NCBI GenBank assembly: GCA_002844335.1
Contig: CP019154.1
Coordinates: forward strand, 2,790,001-2,854,000
DNA: 64,000 bases
DNA from: Haloarcula taiwanensis
Lineage (GTDB): Archaea; Halobacteriota; Halobacteria; Halobacteriales; Haloarculaceae
Direction: 5' to 3'
The notes under the pieces were generated by a model. That model saw only the letters and a list, made by a program, of their open reading frames with translations. It did not search any database and was not told the DNA's origin. The position numbers were made by a program, and so were the translations under genes. Below are positions 8,366 to 16,235 of this stretch, in pieces (positions within the stretch are counted from its first letter, which is position 1; each line of letters starts with the position of its first letter).

Positions 8366-8737
8366 ATGGATCTCGCACACACCGCTATCTGCGTCTCGGA
8401 CCTCGACCGTGCGATAGAGTTCTACGACACGCTGGGCTTCGAGGAAACGAACCGCTTCACGTTAGACGGCGTCGAGAACGTCTACCTCGGCCGGGGCGGC
8501 GACGGTGACCTGCAATTGCGTTACGACCCGGACCGGACCACCCCGATTGCCCCAAACCGCGCCGACGTGGACCACATCGCGTTCACCGTCGACGACGTCG
8601 AGGGGACCTACGAGACGGCCATCGACGCCGGCGCTGCGCCGGTCCTCGAACCGACGGAAGTCGACGCCGCTGATGCCTTCGCCGCGTTCGTCGAAGACCC
8701 CGAGGGGTACACGCTCGAGTTCTACCGCTGGCTCTGA
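8366..8737 (+). CDS. VOC-family (glyoxalase/dioxygenase fold) protein
   Basis: 123 residues forming one vicinal-oxygen-chelate domain of two beta-alpha-beta-beta-beta modules. Metal-ligand candidates are His5 (AHTAICV), the VDHIAFTVDD His in the second module, and Glu in the final YTLEFYRW strand. The length suits lactoylglutathione lyase-like or methylmalonyl-CoA epimerase-like members. It follows the PhzF gene by 59 nt in the same direction. VOC proteins vary widely in reaction, so no substrate is proposed. Confidence 0.87.
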   Translation: MDLAHTAICVSDLDRAIEFYDTLGFEETNRFTLDGVENVYLGRGGDGDLQLRYDPDRTTPIAPNRADVDHIAFTVDDVEGTYETAIDAGAAPVLEPTEVDAADAFAAFVEDPEGYTLEFYRWL

Positions 8738-8761
8738 ACGGCAGCGACAAACGGCCAGCGC

Positions 8762-10240
8762 TCACCCGAGCAGGGAGCGAGCGCGACTGCGCCACAGCGT
8801 TGCCGTCCGAGCAGCGACGAGTCTGGCCGGTGAGGACACGGCGACGAGGAAGCCGCCGAAGCCGGCGAGACACGTCACGGCGGCCACGCTGGCGACGACA
8901 ATCGGAGAGAGACCAGCGCGCGTGAGGCCAGCGACTGCACCGGTCGTGAGTGCGAACGAGACGCCGAGGCCGACGGTGAGGGCTGTTGCTACCCCGGGTT
9001 CGAGCGGAATCCGTCCGAAGACAGACCGGGAGTAGTAGAGGACGTACCCGAAGATGACCAGATTCATCACTCCGTACCCGGCGGCCCCGGCGACAGCTCC
9101 GAACTCCGCACCGAATATCGCCGGGACTGGAACGCTGAACGCCAGTCCGTAGAGCTTTGTCCGAAAGCTCACGCTCGGTTTCCCGACCCCTTCTATGGCA
9201 TGTGACGTGAGCGTCCAGAAGCCACGGAGGATGTTCACGCCGCCGACGAGCAGGACCGTCGCCGAGAAGACACCCTCCGAGCCGGTGAAGGCGATCCGTG
9301 CGACCACGTCGTGTGCGGCCAGCAGGTAGCCGAACACGACGAACGTGACGCCCGTTCCGCCGGTGACCGCACCGTCGAGGTAGGCGAGACGCGTGTCGCC
9401 GACAGAGGAGTCCCCGCTGACCTTCGTGAGTAGCGGAGAGGAGAGATGCCAAGAAATCGTCGCGCCGAAGTCGGCGAACCGATCGGCCGCCTCGTAGATA
9501 CCGACGGCCGCTGGGGTCGCGACGATGCCCAGTACGTACACCGGCATGTTGTACGACAGGCGGTCGAAAATCTGGTCCGGAATGCTCCACTTGGCGAAGT
9601 CCCAGGCACGCTCGATGGCGTGTCGGTCGGGCAGCGTCGGGACGACACCCAGCGCGACGGCGACCGGACCGAGCACCGCCAGCCGGACGCCGGCAACAAC
9701 AAGTAGCAGGTCGACAGCGGTCGTCAGTGTCGGAGCCAGCGCCAGCAGGACGACGAGTTGGATGGCGCTCTGCGTGCTGGTGAGCCACGTCTCCACGCTC
9801 GGGTAGCCGATGGCACCAACCAGGCTCGACACAATCATCGACACCGCGACCGAAAGCGCGTAGAGGCCGATTGGGACGAGCAGTCCCGGCGAAACCACCG
9901 TGTTGCGGACGATTACACCGGCCAGCGCAGCCACGATCACACCGACGATGAGAAGATACCCGAGGGCGAACAGCGCCGCCAGACCGAGATACGGACCGAC
10001 GAGTTCACCCCGTTCGCTGCCGACCTTCTTCAGCGCCTGGCTGATGCCCCGAATCGGACGCAGGACCAGCGAGACAGAGAGGGCGATGAAAAAATAGGTC
10101 CCGGTCGCCGCAGGTGACGTGACGAACGCGTAGACGATGCCACTGAGAACGAACAACGTCGTTGACACCAGCGCTCCGCTGGTCGTCCGAATCGAGGAGT
10201 CCAGCAAGTCGATCTCGTCACCGTCGCGCTGTTCGACCAT
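8762..10240 (-). CDS. Polysaccharide/oligosaccharide flippase (MATE/MOP superfamily)
   Basis: A 492-residue integral membrane protein with about 12-14 hydrophobic helices. The N-terminal GALVSTTLFVLSGIVYAFV and the following SVSLVLRPIRGISQALKKVGSE resemble archaeal Wzx/RfbX-type flippases. These move lipid-linked sugars across the membrane for N-glycan, S-layer or exopolysaccharide assembly. No glycosyltransferase genes lie nearby, so it stands alone next to a tRNA gene. A long opposite-strand open frame across it is a high-GC shadow. The fold is clear; the cargo is unknown. Confidence 0.85.
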   Translation of the reverse strand: MVEQRDGDEIDLLDSSIRTTSGALVSTTLFVLSGIVYAFVTSPAATGTYFFIALSVSLVLRPIRGISQALKKVGSERGELVGPYLGLAALFALGYLLIVGVIVAALAGVIVRNTVVSPGLLVPIGLYALSVAVSMIVSSLVGAIGYPSVETWLTSTQSAIQLVVLLALAPTLTTAVDLLLVVAGVRLAVLGPVAVALGVVPTLPDRHAIERAWDFAKWSIPDQIFDRLSYNMPVYVLGIVATPAAVGIYEAADRFADFGATISWHLSSPLLTKVSGDSSVGDTRLAYLDGAVTGGTGVTFVVFGYLLAAHDVVARIAFTGSEGVFSATVLLVGGVNILRGFWTLTSHAIEGVGKPSVSFRTKLYGLAFSVPVPAIFGAEFGAVAGAAGYGVMNLVIFGYVLYYSRSVFGRIPLEPGVATALTVGLGVSFALTTGAVAGLTRAGLSPIVVASVAAVTCLAGFGGFLVAVSSPARLVAARTATLWRSRARSLLG

Positions 10241-10375
10241 CGACCGAGTATCAGTACTGGCGGCGGGAAAACGGTGCGGTGGTTACACTACGCTGTTAGA
10301 AGCGGTCGCTCCTCACTCGCAGTCAGTCATAAAAATACTCGCTCACGGTTCACTGTGCGCACCGTTCGCGTTTTC

Positions 10376-10402
10376 CGAGGTTCGCACACCGTTCGAACCT
10401 CG
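10376..10402. repeat. Perfect 9-bp inverted repeat beside tRNA-Ser
   Basis: CGAGGTTCG and CGAACCTCG flank a 9-nt loop, giving a perfect hairpin that ends 3 nt from the 3' end of the tRNA. It lies downstream of the tRNA in its transcription direction. It could affect 3'-end processing or termination, or be a recombination scar. A GCACACCGTTCG/GCGCACCGTTCG near-direct repeat overlaps it. Confidence 0.7.
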
Positions 10403-10405
10403 CTA

Positions 10406-10489
10406 CGCCAGGACTGGGATTTGAACCCAGAATCCCAGATGGGAACACGCTTTCCAGGCGTGCGCCTTACCAGATTCGGCCATCCTGGC
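10406..10489 (-). tRNA. tRNA-Ser (GGA anticodon)
   Basis: An 84-nt class II tRNA folded by eye. The acceptor stem is GCCAGGA/TCCTGGC with discriminator G. The D arm is GCC/GGC around a GGTAA-containing loop. The anticodon stem CACGC/GCGTG encloses CTGGAAA, giving anticodon GGA for UCC/UCU. A long variable arm has a CCCA/TGGG stem. The T arm is CTGGG/CCCAG with loop TTCAAAT. No 3' CCA is encoded and there is no intron. The long variable arm and discriminator G are standard for serine tRNA. Confidence 0.97.
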
Positions 10490-10518
10490 ACGCACTTCGA
10501 GAGTGCGAGGGCGGGCGA

Positions 10519-10722
10519 TTAAGGGCTTTCGTTTCCGACCAGCCGTGGCTGCAGACGGTAAGAGGCGAGCGTCGCACCGATGCCGACGGCGACGGCGACA
10601 CCGGCTTTGGCCGGTATTGACACCGGAATCCCGGCCAGCAGTTCGTACCCCTGGACGAGAACCAGAAACGCGAGGCCCCCGACGACGCCCCACAGGAGGC
10701 TGGCCTTCGTTCGCGGGTCCAT
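10519..10722 (-). CDS. Small two-helix membrane protein (haloarchaeal)
   Basis: A 67-residue protein, MDPRTKASLLWGVVGGLAFL onward, with two hydrophobic segments (about residues 8-30 and 36-54) and a short basic-to-acidic tail. The ATG at 10722 is chosen because the residues upstream in the same frame are Arg-rich and unlike a haloarchaeal protein. I recognise the pattern as a conserved haloarchaeal family without known function. It lies between the tRNA-Ser and threonine ammonia-lyase genes, all on the minus strand. Confidence 0.7.
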   Translation of the reverse strand: MDPRTKASLLWGVVGGLAFLVLVQGYELLAGIPVSIPAKAGVAVAVGIGATLASYRLQPRLVGNESP

Positions 10723-10894
10723 CAACGCCCTCCGCTCCGTGCTGTTGTCTCGGCAGGGACTGTCCGTGCGAGCCGTCGCATACACGAAGCGGGGGCCGCC
10801 GCGGCTAAAACCCCGCCGAAATCGGCGCAGGCCAGTGACAGATACAAGTATCGAGAGGACGCCGTCGGGACGGGCGCGACGCAGGCGCGTCGAG

Positions 10895-12106
10895 TCAGAC
10901 CAGCACGTCGACCTCGTACCCCTCGTCGGTGAGCGCGTCGATGAGTTCGTCGACGTGGTCGTGGCCGCGGGTCTCAAGGTCCAGTTCGACCTCGGCCGAA
11001 CTCATCGCCACGTCACGACTGGTCCGGTCGTGCTCGATGCCGTAGATGTTGACTTGCTCGCGTGACAGGACCTCGACGAGTTCTTCCAGCGCGCCGGGTT
11101 GGTCCTGGAGGACGGTCCGAATCTTGAGATAGCGGCCGGTCTCGACGAGGCCGCGCATGATGACGTTGGTCAGCATATTCAGGTCGATGTTCCCGCCACA
11201 CAGCGCGGGGACGATTGTCTCGTCGTCCTCGAAATCGAACTTCTCCTCCATGACGGCGGCCAGCGCCACGGCACCCGCGCCCTCAGCAAGCGTTTTCGAA
11301 CGCTCTAACAGCGTCGTCAGCGCGACAGCGATTTCCGAGTCCGACACCGTCACGACCTCGTCGACCCGCTCACTGATGACCGCAAACGTCTGCTCGCCGA
11401 CGGTACGAGTGGCGATACCGTCGGCGATGGTCTCGACACTGTCACGCTCAATGCGATAGCCCTTCTCCAGTGACTCGGCGACGCTTGACGCCCCCTCGGC
11501 CTGAACGCCGATAACGCGAATATCTTCGTCTTTGCCCTTCAGCGCTGTGGCGATACCGCTGATGAGTCCGCCGCCGCCGATTGGCACGACGACCGTATCA
11601 ACGCCGGGGAGGTCCTCGTAGATTTCCAGTCCGATGGTCCCCTGCCCCGCCATCACTTTCTCGTCGTCGAAGGCGTGGACGTAGGTCCGGCCCTCCTCTC
11701 GCTCAAGGTCGTGGGCGTGTTCGGCGGCCGCGTCGTAGTCCCGACCGTGAAGGACCACGTTGCCACCGTAGCTTCGGGTCGCCTTCACTTTCGAAACCGG
11801 GGCCCGTTCCGGCATCACGATTTTCGAATCAACGCCGATTCGCGTGGCGGCCAGTGCGACCCCCTGGGCGTGGTTACCGGCGCTCGCTGTGACGACGCCA
11901 GCTGCCCGCTCGGCGTCCGAGAGCGACGCGATGCGGTTGGTCGCGCCCCGTATCTTAAACGACCCCGTACGCTGGAACAGCTCGAGTTTGAGATGGATAT
12001 CCGCGCCCGTCATCGCGGAAAAGGTGTGCGAGTAATCCAGCGGTGTGTGTCTGGCTGTCTCAGAAACAGTGTCCTGTGCTGCGAGGACATCCTCAAATGA
12101 GAGCAT
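10895..12106 (-). CDS. ilvA: Threonine ammonia-lyase (threonine dehydratase)
   Basis: A 403-residue PLP enzyme that converts L-threonine to 2-oxobutanoate and ammonia, feeding isoleucine synthesis. The PLP lysine lies in GSFKIRGA (about residues 47-54), the SAGNHAQG loop binds the substrate carboxylate, and PIGGGGL binds the cofactor phosphate. A C-terminal ACT domain (about 325-403, beginning RYLKIRTVLQDQPGALEEL) suggests allosteric control or dimerisation. The length and ACT domain fit the TdcB/IlvA short form. Serine could be a side substrate. Confidence 0.94.
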   Translation of the reverse strand: MLSFEDVLAAQDTVSETARHTPLDYSHTFSAMTGADIHLKLELFQRTGSFKIRGATNRIASLSDAERAAGVVTASAGNHAQGVALAATRIGVDSKIVMPERAPVSKVKATRSYGGNVVLHGRDYDAAAEHAHDLEREEGRTYVHAFDDEKVMAGQGTIGLEIYEDLPGVDTVVVPIGGGGLISGIATALKGKDEDIRVIGVQAEGASSVAESLEKGYRIERDSVETIADGIATRTVGEQTFAVISERVDEVVTVSDSEIAVALTTLLERSKTLAEGAGAVALAAVMEEKFDFEDDETIVPALCGGNIDLNMLTNVIMRGLVETGRYLKIRTVLQDQPGALEELVEVLSREQVNIYGIEHDRTSRDVAMSSAEVELDLETRGHDHVDELIDALTDEGYEVDVLV

Positions 12107-12361
12107 GGGAGTGGCTATTCACCGGACCATGTTATACTGTCGGCCGACCATGCAGTATCGGCGGTTGGGACAGCCGGGACTGCTCGGGTAGTGTCCTGAA
12201 ACGGAAAGGGGGAGCGTGTGACTGCATATAGGAGAACGAACGCGATTAACTTAAATCCGGTCGTAGCGCGGTGAAAGTGAAAGTGCAGGACTGCGAGCGG
12301 GTAGAGCCGCTCACCCTGCCGCGCATCCCGTCAAGTAGATCTGGCTAGCCGGACAGAACTG

Positions 12362-12368
12362 TTTTACA
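12362..12368 (+). promoter_or_regulatory. TATA-like element for the potassium channel gene
   Basis: TTTTACA lies about 25-30 nt upstream of the ATG at 12392, the spacing of a leaderless haloarchaeal promoter. A second strong candidate (GATTAACTTAAATCC, about 12243-12257) lies further upstream and would give a long leader. Confidence 0.4.
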
Positions 12369-12391
12369 CTCGGTATCCCAGAAAGTAGTAG

Positions 12392-14026
12392 ATGGATACC
12401 TGGCTGCGACGGACGCTGGTGTATATCGTCGCGCTCGGCGGCATCATTCTGGGGTATGCGTTCGCATACGACTACGGAATGGCGGCGTTCGAAAACGACC
12501 CGCAACCGTTTCTGCGGTCGCTTCGCGTCGTGGTCGAAACGTTCACCACGACCGGATACGGCTCGGACGCGCCGTGGAGCACCACAGAGATGCGGCTACT
12601 CGTTATTGTGATGGATATCACCGGCGTCGTGCTCATCTTTCTCGCGCTGCCAGTGTTGCTGTTTCCGCTGTTCGAAGAGGCGATGGAGACGACAGCCCCG
12701 AACACGGTCGAGAACGGCCTCAGCGACCACGTCGTTATCTGTCAGTTCTCTCCCCGCGGTGAGACGCTCGTCACCGAACTCGACACCTGGGACGTCGACT
12801 ACGTCATCGTCGAACCGGACCGGGACCGGGCCAACGACCTCTACGAGGACGGGTACTACGTCATTCACGCCGACCCGCAGTCCGTCGACGGGCTTGAGCG
12901 GGCCCACCTGTCGTCCGCCCGTGCGCTCGTCGCTGACGCATCCGACCAGGTGAACACCAGTATCATCCTCACCGCCCGCGAAGTCGACGAGTCCGTCCAG
13001 ACCGTCAGCGTCGTCAAGGAGCCCGACCGCGCGAAGTATCACGACCTCGCCGGTGCCGACGCCGTTCTCTCACCGCGAGGCCTACTCGGCGAGAGCCTCG
13101 CAAGCAAGGTGACGACCGGCATTTCGACGACGCTCGGGGACTCCATCGAGATCGGCGAGGACTTCGATATCGCGGAACTCCCGATCCACCGGGGGAGCGA
13201 CCTCGTCGGAACGACGCTGGCCGACAGCGGCATCCGCGAGGAGACCGGCGTCAACGTCATCGGCGCGTGGTTCCGCGGCCAGTTCGTGAGTCCGCCCGAC
13301 CCCGAATCTGAACTCGACGGTAGTACGGTTCTACTGGTGTCAGGGACCGAGTCACAGCTGGAGCAACTCAAGCAGATGACCCTCTCCAGCGTGCGTGGCT
13401 TCCGCCGCGGGGAGACGGTGATCATCGGTGCCGGCGAGGTCGGTCAGACCATCACGTCGGCGCTTACCAACGCCGGGGTGCCACATACGGTGCTCGATCA
13501 GGCCGACGCGCCGGGCGTCGATGTCGTCGGGGACGCCACAGAACCCGAGGAGCTTCGGCACGCTGGCGTCGGCACAGCCAGAACGGTTATCCTCGCCCTG
13601 TCGTCGGATACCGATACCGAGTTCGCGACGCTTGTCATCCGTGATCTCAATCCGGACGTCGAAATCATCGCCCGTGCCGAGGAAAGTGAGAACGTCCAGA
13701 AGATGTACCGTGCGGGCGCTGACTACGTCCTCGCACTGTCGACGGTCAGCGGCCGGATGCTCGCATCTACGATTCTCGAAGACGAAGACGTCATCTCGAT
13801 GGACCAGCAAGTCGAGGTCATCCGCGTCGCCGCCAACAGCCTTGGGAATACGACACTCGGCGAGGCCGATGTCCGCTCGCGGACGGGCTGTACGGTCGTC
13901 GCCATCGAGCGCAACGGCACCGTTGTCACCGACCTCGGTCCTGATGTGACTATCGAACCGAGCGATAAGCTCGTCATCGCCGGCACCGACGACGGCGTGA
14001 CGCGGTTCAAATCGGTGTTTGGCTAA
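12392..14026 (+). CDS. Two-TM potassium channel with two tandem RCK modules
   Basis: A 544-residue channel subunit. An N-terminal helix (about 8-28) is followed by a pore loop with filter TTTGYG (about residues 52-57) and a second helix (about 70-95). Two complete TrkA units follow: RCK_N (from DHVVICQFSPRG) with RCK_C, then a second RCK_N (ETVIIGAGEVGQ) with RCK_C. The second Rossmann motif GAGEVG is canonical; the first (CQFSPRG) is degenerate. This MthK/GsuK-like layout gates K+ flux by nucleotide or ion binding in the cytoplasmic ring. Pore and RCK domains share one chain, so no separate TrkA is needed. It should help keep the molar K+ typical of salt-in cells. Confidence 0.92.
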   Translation: MDTWLRRTLVYIVALGGIILGYAFAYDYGMAAFENDPQPFLRSLRVVVETFTTTGYGSDAPWSTTEMRLLVIVMDITGVVLIFLALPVLLFPLFEEAMETTAPNTVENGLSDHVVICQFSPRGETLVTELDTWDVDYVIVEPDRDRANDLYEDGYYVIHADPQSVDGLERAHLSSARALVADASDQVNTSIILTAREVDESVQTVSVVKEPDRAKYHDLAGADAVLSPRGLLGESLASKVTTGISTTLGDSIEIGEDFDIAELPIHRGSDLVGTTLADSGIREETGVNVIGAWFRGQFVSPPDPESELDGSTVLLVSGTESQLEQLKQMTLSSVRGFRRGETVIIGAGEVGQTITSALTNAGVPHTVLDQADAPGVDVVGDATEPEELRHAGVGTARTVILALSSDTDTEFATLVIRDLNPDVEIIARAEESENVQKMYRAGADYVLALSTVSGRMLASTILEDEDVISMDQQVEVIRVAANSLGNTTLGEADVRSRTGCTVVAIERNGTVVTDLGPDVTIEPSDKLVIAGTDDGVTRFKSVFG

Positions 14027-14390
14027 CCACCTTTTTCCGCCTCGGGTGCGCTTCACGCACCGCTCGGCGCAAAAACGTGGTCTTGCTGAGCGGAGCAAAG
14101 CAAGGCTCGAAAGACGAGCCTCGCGAGTCTTTCGGTGGCGAAAAAGGCCGAACGCTCGCTATGCTCGCGTTCGGTGAACCGCTCACTTCGTTCGCGGACA
14201 GTCGCTACGCGTCCGTTACCGCAGAGTTCGATATTGGAGAGACTCGACAGGAGATGCATCTTGGGCCGATTCCGAGAACCGGCGGCGTCGCCGCCGGATG
14301 CTGGCCGCCCTGCCCGTCCCCGGTTCGCGCGGTGAAACGCGCTCACGGCCGTCAGTAACCCACTCTTCAGACGAAAAGTAGCGGTAGGGC
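14027..14390. repeat. Hairpin-dense intergenic region
   Basis: 364 bp between the channel gene (ending here) and citrate synthase (converging). It opens with a T-run just after the stop (ACCACCTTTTTCC), a likely terminator for the channel transcript. Successive short inverted repeats follow: GGTGCG/CGCACC (14045-14061), CTTGCT/AGCAAG (14082-14104), GGCTCG/CGAGCC (14104-14120) and CGAACGC/GCGTTCG (14149-14173), then weaker ones to about 14220. I see no convincing gene. A Pro/Arg-rich open frame on each strand is a composition artefact. Confidence 0.75.
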
Positions 14391-15536
14391 CTATCGCTCG
14401 TCCAGCGGCACAAACGTGGTCTCGTCGGGGTTCTTGCCGACGTAGCGGGCGCGCGGGCGAATCAGGCGGTTGTCCTCGATGTACTCGAAGACGTGGGCGA
14501 CCCAGCCACCGACGCGGGACATCGCGAAGATGGGGGTGTAGATGTCGATGGGGATGCCCATCTGGTAGTACGTCGACGCCGAGTAGAAGTCGACGTTCGG
14601 GGCCAGACCTTTCTCTTCCATGAGGTAGTCTTCGATGGTGGTCGACATCTCGTACCACTTGAGCGTGCCGGCGGCCTCGCCGAGTTCCTTCGAGCGCTCG
14701 CCGAGAATCTTTGCCCGCGGGTCCTTGACGTTGTAGACGCGGTGGCCGAAGCCGGAGACGCGGCGGCCCTCGTCAAGGGCGTTTTTGACCCAGTCGAGCG
14801 GATCGGATTCGGCGTCGTCGACCTCTTTGAGCATCTCCATAACGTCCTGGTTGGCGCCGCCGTGGAGCGGTCCTTTCAGCGTTCCAATGGCGGAGGTGAC
14901 CGCGCTGTGAACGTCCGACAGCGTCGACGCCGTCGTGATGGCCGAGAACGTCGAGGCGTTGAGACCGTGGTCGGCGTGGAGCACGAGCGCCTGGTCGAAC
15001 ACGTCAGCGAGCACGTCGTCGGGCTCCTCGCCGTTGAGCATGTAGAGGAAATTCGCCGCGTGGTCGAGGTCGTCACGAGGGTCGACAGGCTCCTTGCCGT
15101 CGCGGATGCGGGTAAATGCCGCGATGATGGTCGGGATTTTGGCGGTGATCCGCCGTCCGGTTTCGAGGTTGACCGTCTCGTCGGTCGGTTCGGCGTCCTC
15201 GGGCGCGGGGTCGTACGCCGAGAGCATCGACACCGCAGTCCGGAGCGCTGCCATCGGGTCCTCGTCCGCCTCGGCGAGCTGTCGGACGGTCGAGATGACG
15301 TCGTCGTCCACGTCGCGTGCGTCCACCATCGCACGCTTGAACTCGGAGAGTTCGTCCCGGTTGGGCAGGTGGCCATGCCAGAGCAGGTACAGCACCTCTT
15401 CGTAGCTGGCACCCTTGGCGAGGTCCTCGATGGTGTACCCCCGATACACGAGTTTGCCAGCGTCGCCGTCGATAACGCTGAGTTCGGACTCGGCGACGAT
15501 GACACCCTCGAGTCCCTTCTTGAGGTCGTCGGACAT
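14391..15536 (-). CDS. gltA: Citrate synthase
   Basis: A 381-residue enzyme that condenses oxaloacetate with acetyl-CoA to form citrate, the entry step of the TCA cycle. Catalytic and substrate residues are visible: LHGGANQ (His near 225), GFGHRVY (His near 265) and the Asp in APNVDFYSA (near 316). It lacks the N-terminal extension of the bacterial hexameric type, so it is the short dimeric archaeal/Gram-positive form. The start is taken at ATG 15536 (MSDDLKKGLEG); a TTG two codons upstream is less likely. A 2-methylcitrate synthase activity cannot be excluded, but no prp genes are nearby. Confidence 0.95.
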   Translation of the reverse strand: MSDDLKKGLEGVIVAESELSVIDGDAGKLVYRGYTIEDLAKGASYEEVLYLLWHGHLPNRDELSEFKRAMVDARDVDDDVISTVRQLAEADEDPMAALRTAVSMLSAYDPAPEDAEPTDETVNLETGRRITAKIPTIIAAFTRIRDGKEPVDPRDDLDHAANFLYMLNGEEPDDVLADVFDQALVLHADHGLNASTFSAITTASTLSDVHSAVTSAIGTLKGPLHGGANQDVMEMLKEVDDAESDPLDWVKNALDEGRRVSGFGHRVYNVKDPRAKILGERSKELGEAAGTLKWYEMSTTIEDYLMEEKGLAPNVDFYSASTYYQMGIPIDIYTPIFAMSRVGGWVAHVFEYIEDNRLIRPRARYVGKNPDETTFVPLDER

Positions 15537-15595
15537 ACGCAATCAGTTCCCTACCTTCCGGGAAAAACATTTTCTTTCTGAGCGTGTGTGGCACA

Positions 15596-15673
15596 ATGTC
15601 AGGATCGCGAGACTGGACGTTCGTTCAGTTGTTAGTCGCCGTCACCGCCGTTTCAGTAGGCTCAGCCCTGTGA
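15596..15673 (+). CDS. Possible 25-residue single-helix membrane peptide
   Basis: An ATG frame in the gap between two minus-strand genes encodes MSGSRDWTFVQLLVAVTAVS and five more residues. It has a short polar head with one Trp at the interface and one transmembrane helix. The composition is that of a real haloarchaeal membrane peptide rather than a random GC-rich frame. An AT-rich ACATTTTCTTT lies about 20-28 nt upstream and could be its TATA box. Without comparison to other genomes this remains tentative. Confidence 0.35.
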   Translation: MSGSRDWTFVQLLVAVTAVSVGSAL

Positions 15674-15716
15674 TGGTGACTGGTCAGCCTGTGGTCCCAC
15701 CGCCGTCGAGCAGCCG

Positions 15717-16079
15717 CTACCGGTCCGACCGCGTTTCCGAGACTGCCCTCACGAGGTCGTTCACGGGGAAGCTGTCGTCATAATCGAAGGACGCAAAGAC
15801 CCCCTCGTATCGTTTCGATGGGAAGAAAAACACGATAATGTCCTCGAAAAACAACGTCTGTGCGTTGAATCGCCCCTCGCCGATGAGCGACTTGAAATCG
15901 TCGCCGGTGACGGTGTGTGCCATGATGAGTTTGTACGCTTTGTCGAGATCTCTATCGGAGTACCTGCCCGCCACGTCGTCGCGGATGTACTCGATTTCGA
16001 AGGTGGTGCTGTGGAGGTCAGCGACGACACGGGGCGTAGACTCTCCGAAATCGTGGATAGTGTCGGCTATTTCGGACAT
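15717..16079 (-). CDS. Conserved haloarchaeal hypothetical protein
   Basis: A 120-residue soluble protein starting MSEIADTIHDFGESTPRVVA. It has no transmembrane helix, metal motif or recognisable catalytic site. Visible features are a central hydrophobic FFEDIIVFFFPSKRYEGVFASFDY segment and a long helical N-terminal half, so a mixed alpha/beta fold is likely. I recall similar proteins in many haloarchaea (possibly DUF7522) without known function. It is divergent from the PhoU/RCK_C gene across about 155 bp. Confidence 0.7.
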   Translation of the reverse strand: MSEIADTIHDFGESTPRVVADLHSTTFEIEYIRDDVAGRYSDRDLDKAYKLIMAHTVTGDDFKSLIGEGRFNAQTLFFEDIIVFFFPSKRYEGVFASFDYDDSFPVNDLVRAVSETRSDR

Positions 16080-16235
16080 GCCGAAACAAATTTCGCTGGA
16101 CTGAAAAGTAGCGTGAATCGACCCGAGCCGTACATAGTCGCCGCCCGCGCCGGCACGTCGGGGGCCGTCGAGAAATCACGCTACCGTTCCACACAGTGAG
16201 GAACGCTTTTGCTCGGGGCCGTCGAACCGGCGGCT

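Noticed and set aside
12270-12347. 25-codon GTG frame between the upstream promoter and the potassium channel gene
   Set aside because: No start support beyond distance to a TATA-like box, and the sequence MKVKVQDCERVEPLTL is not convincing without conservation.
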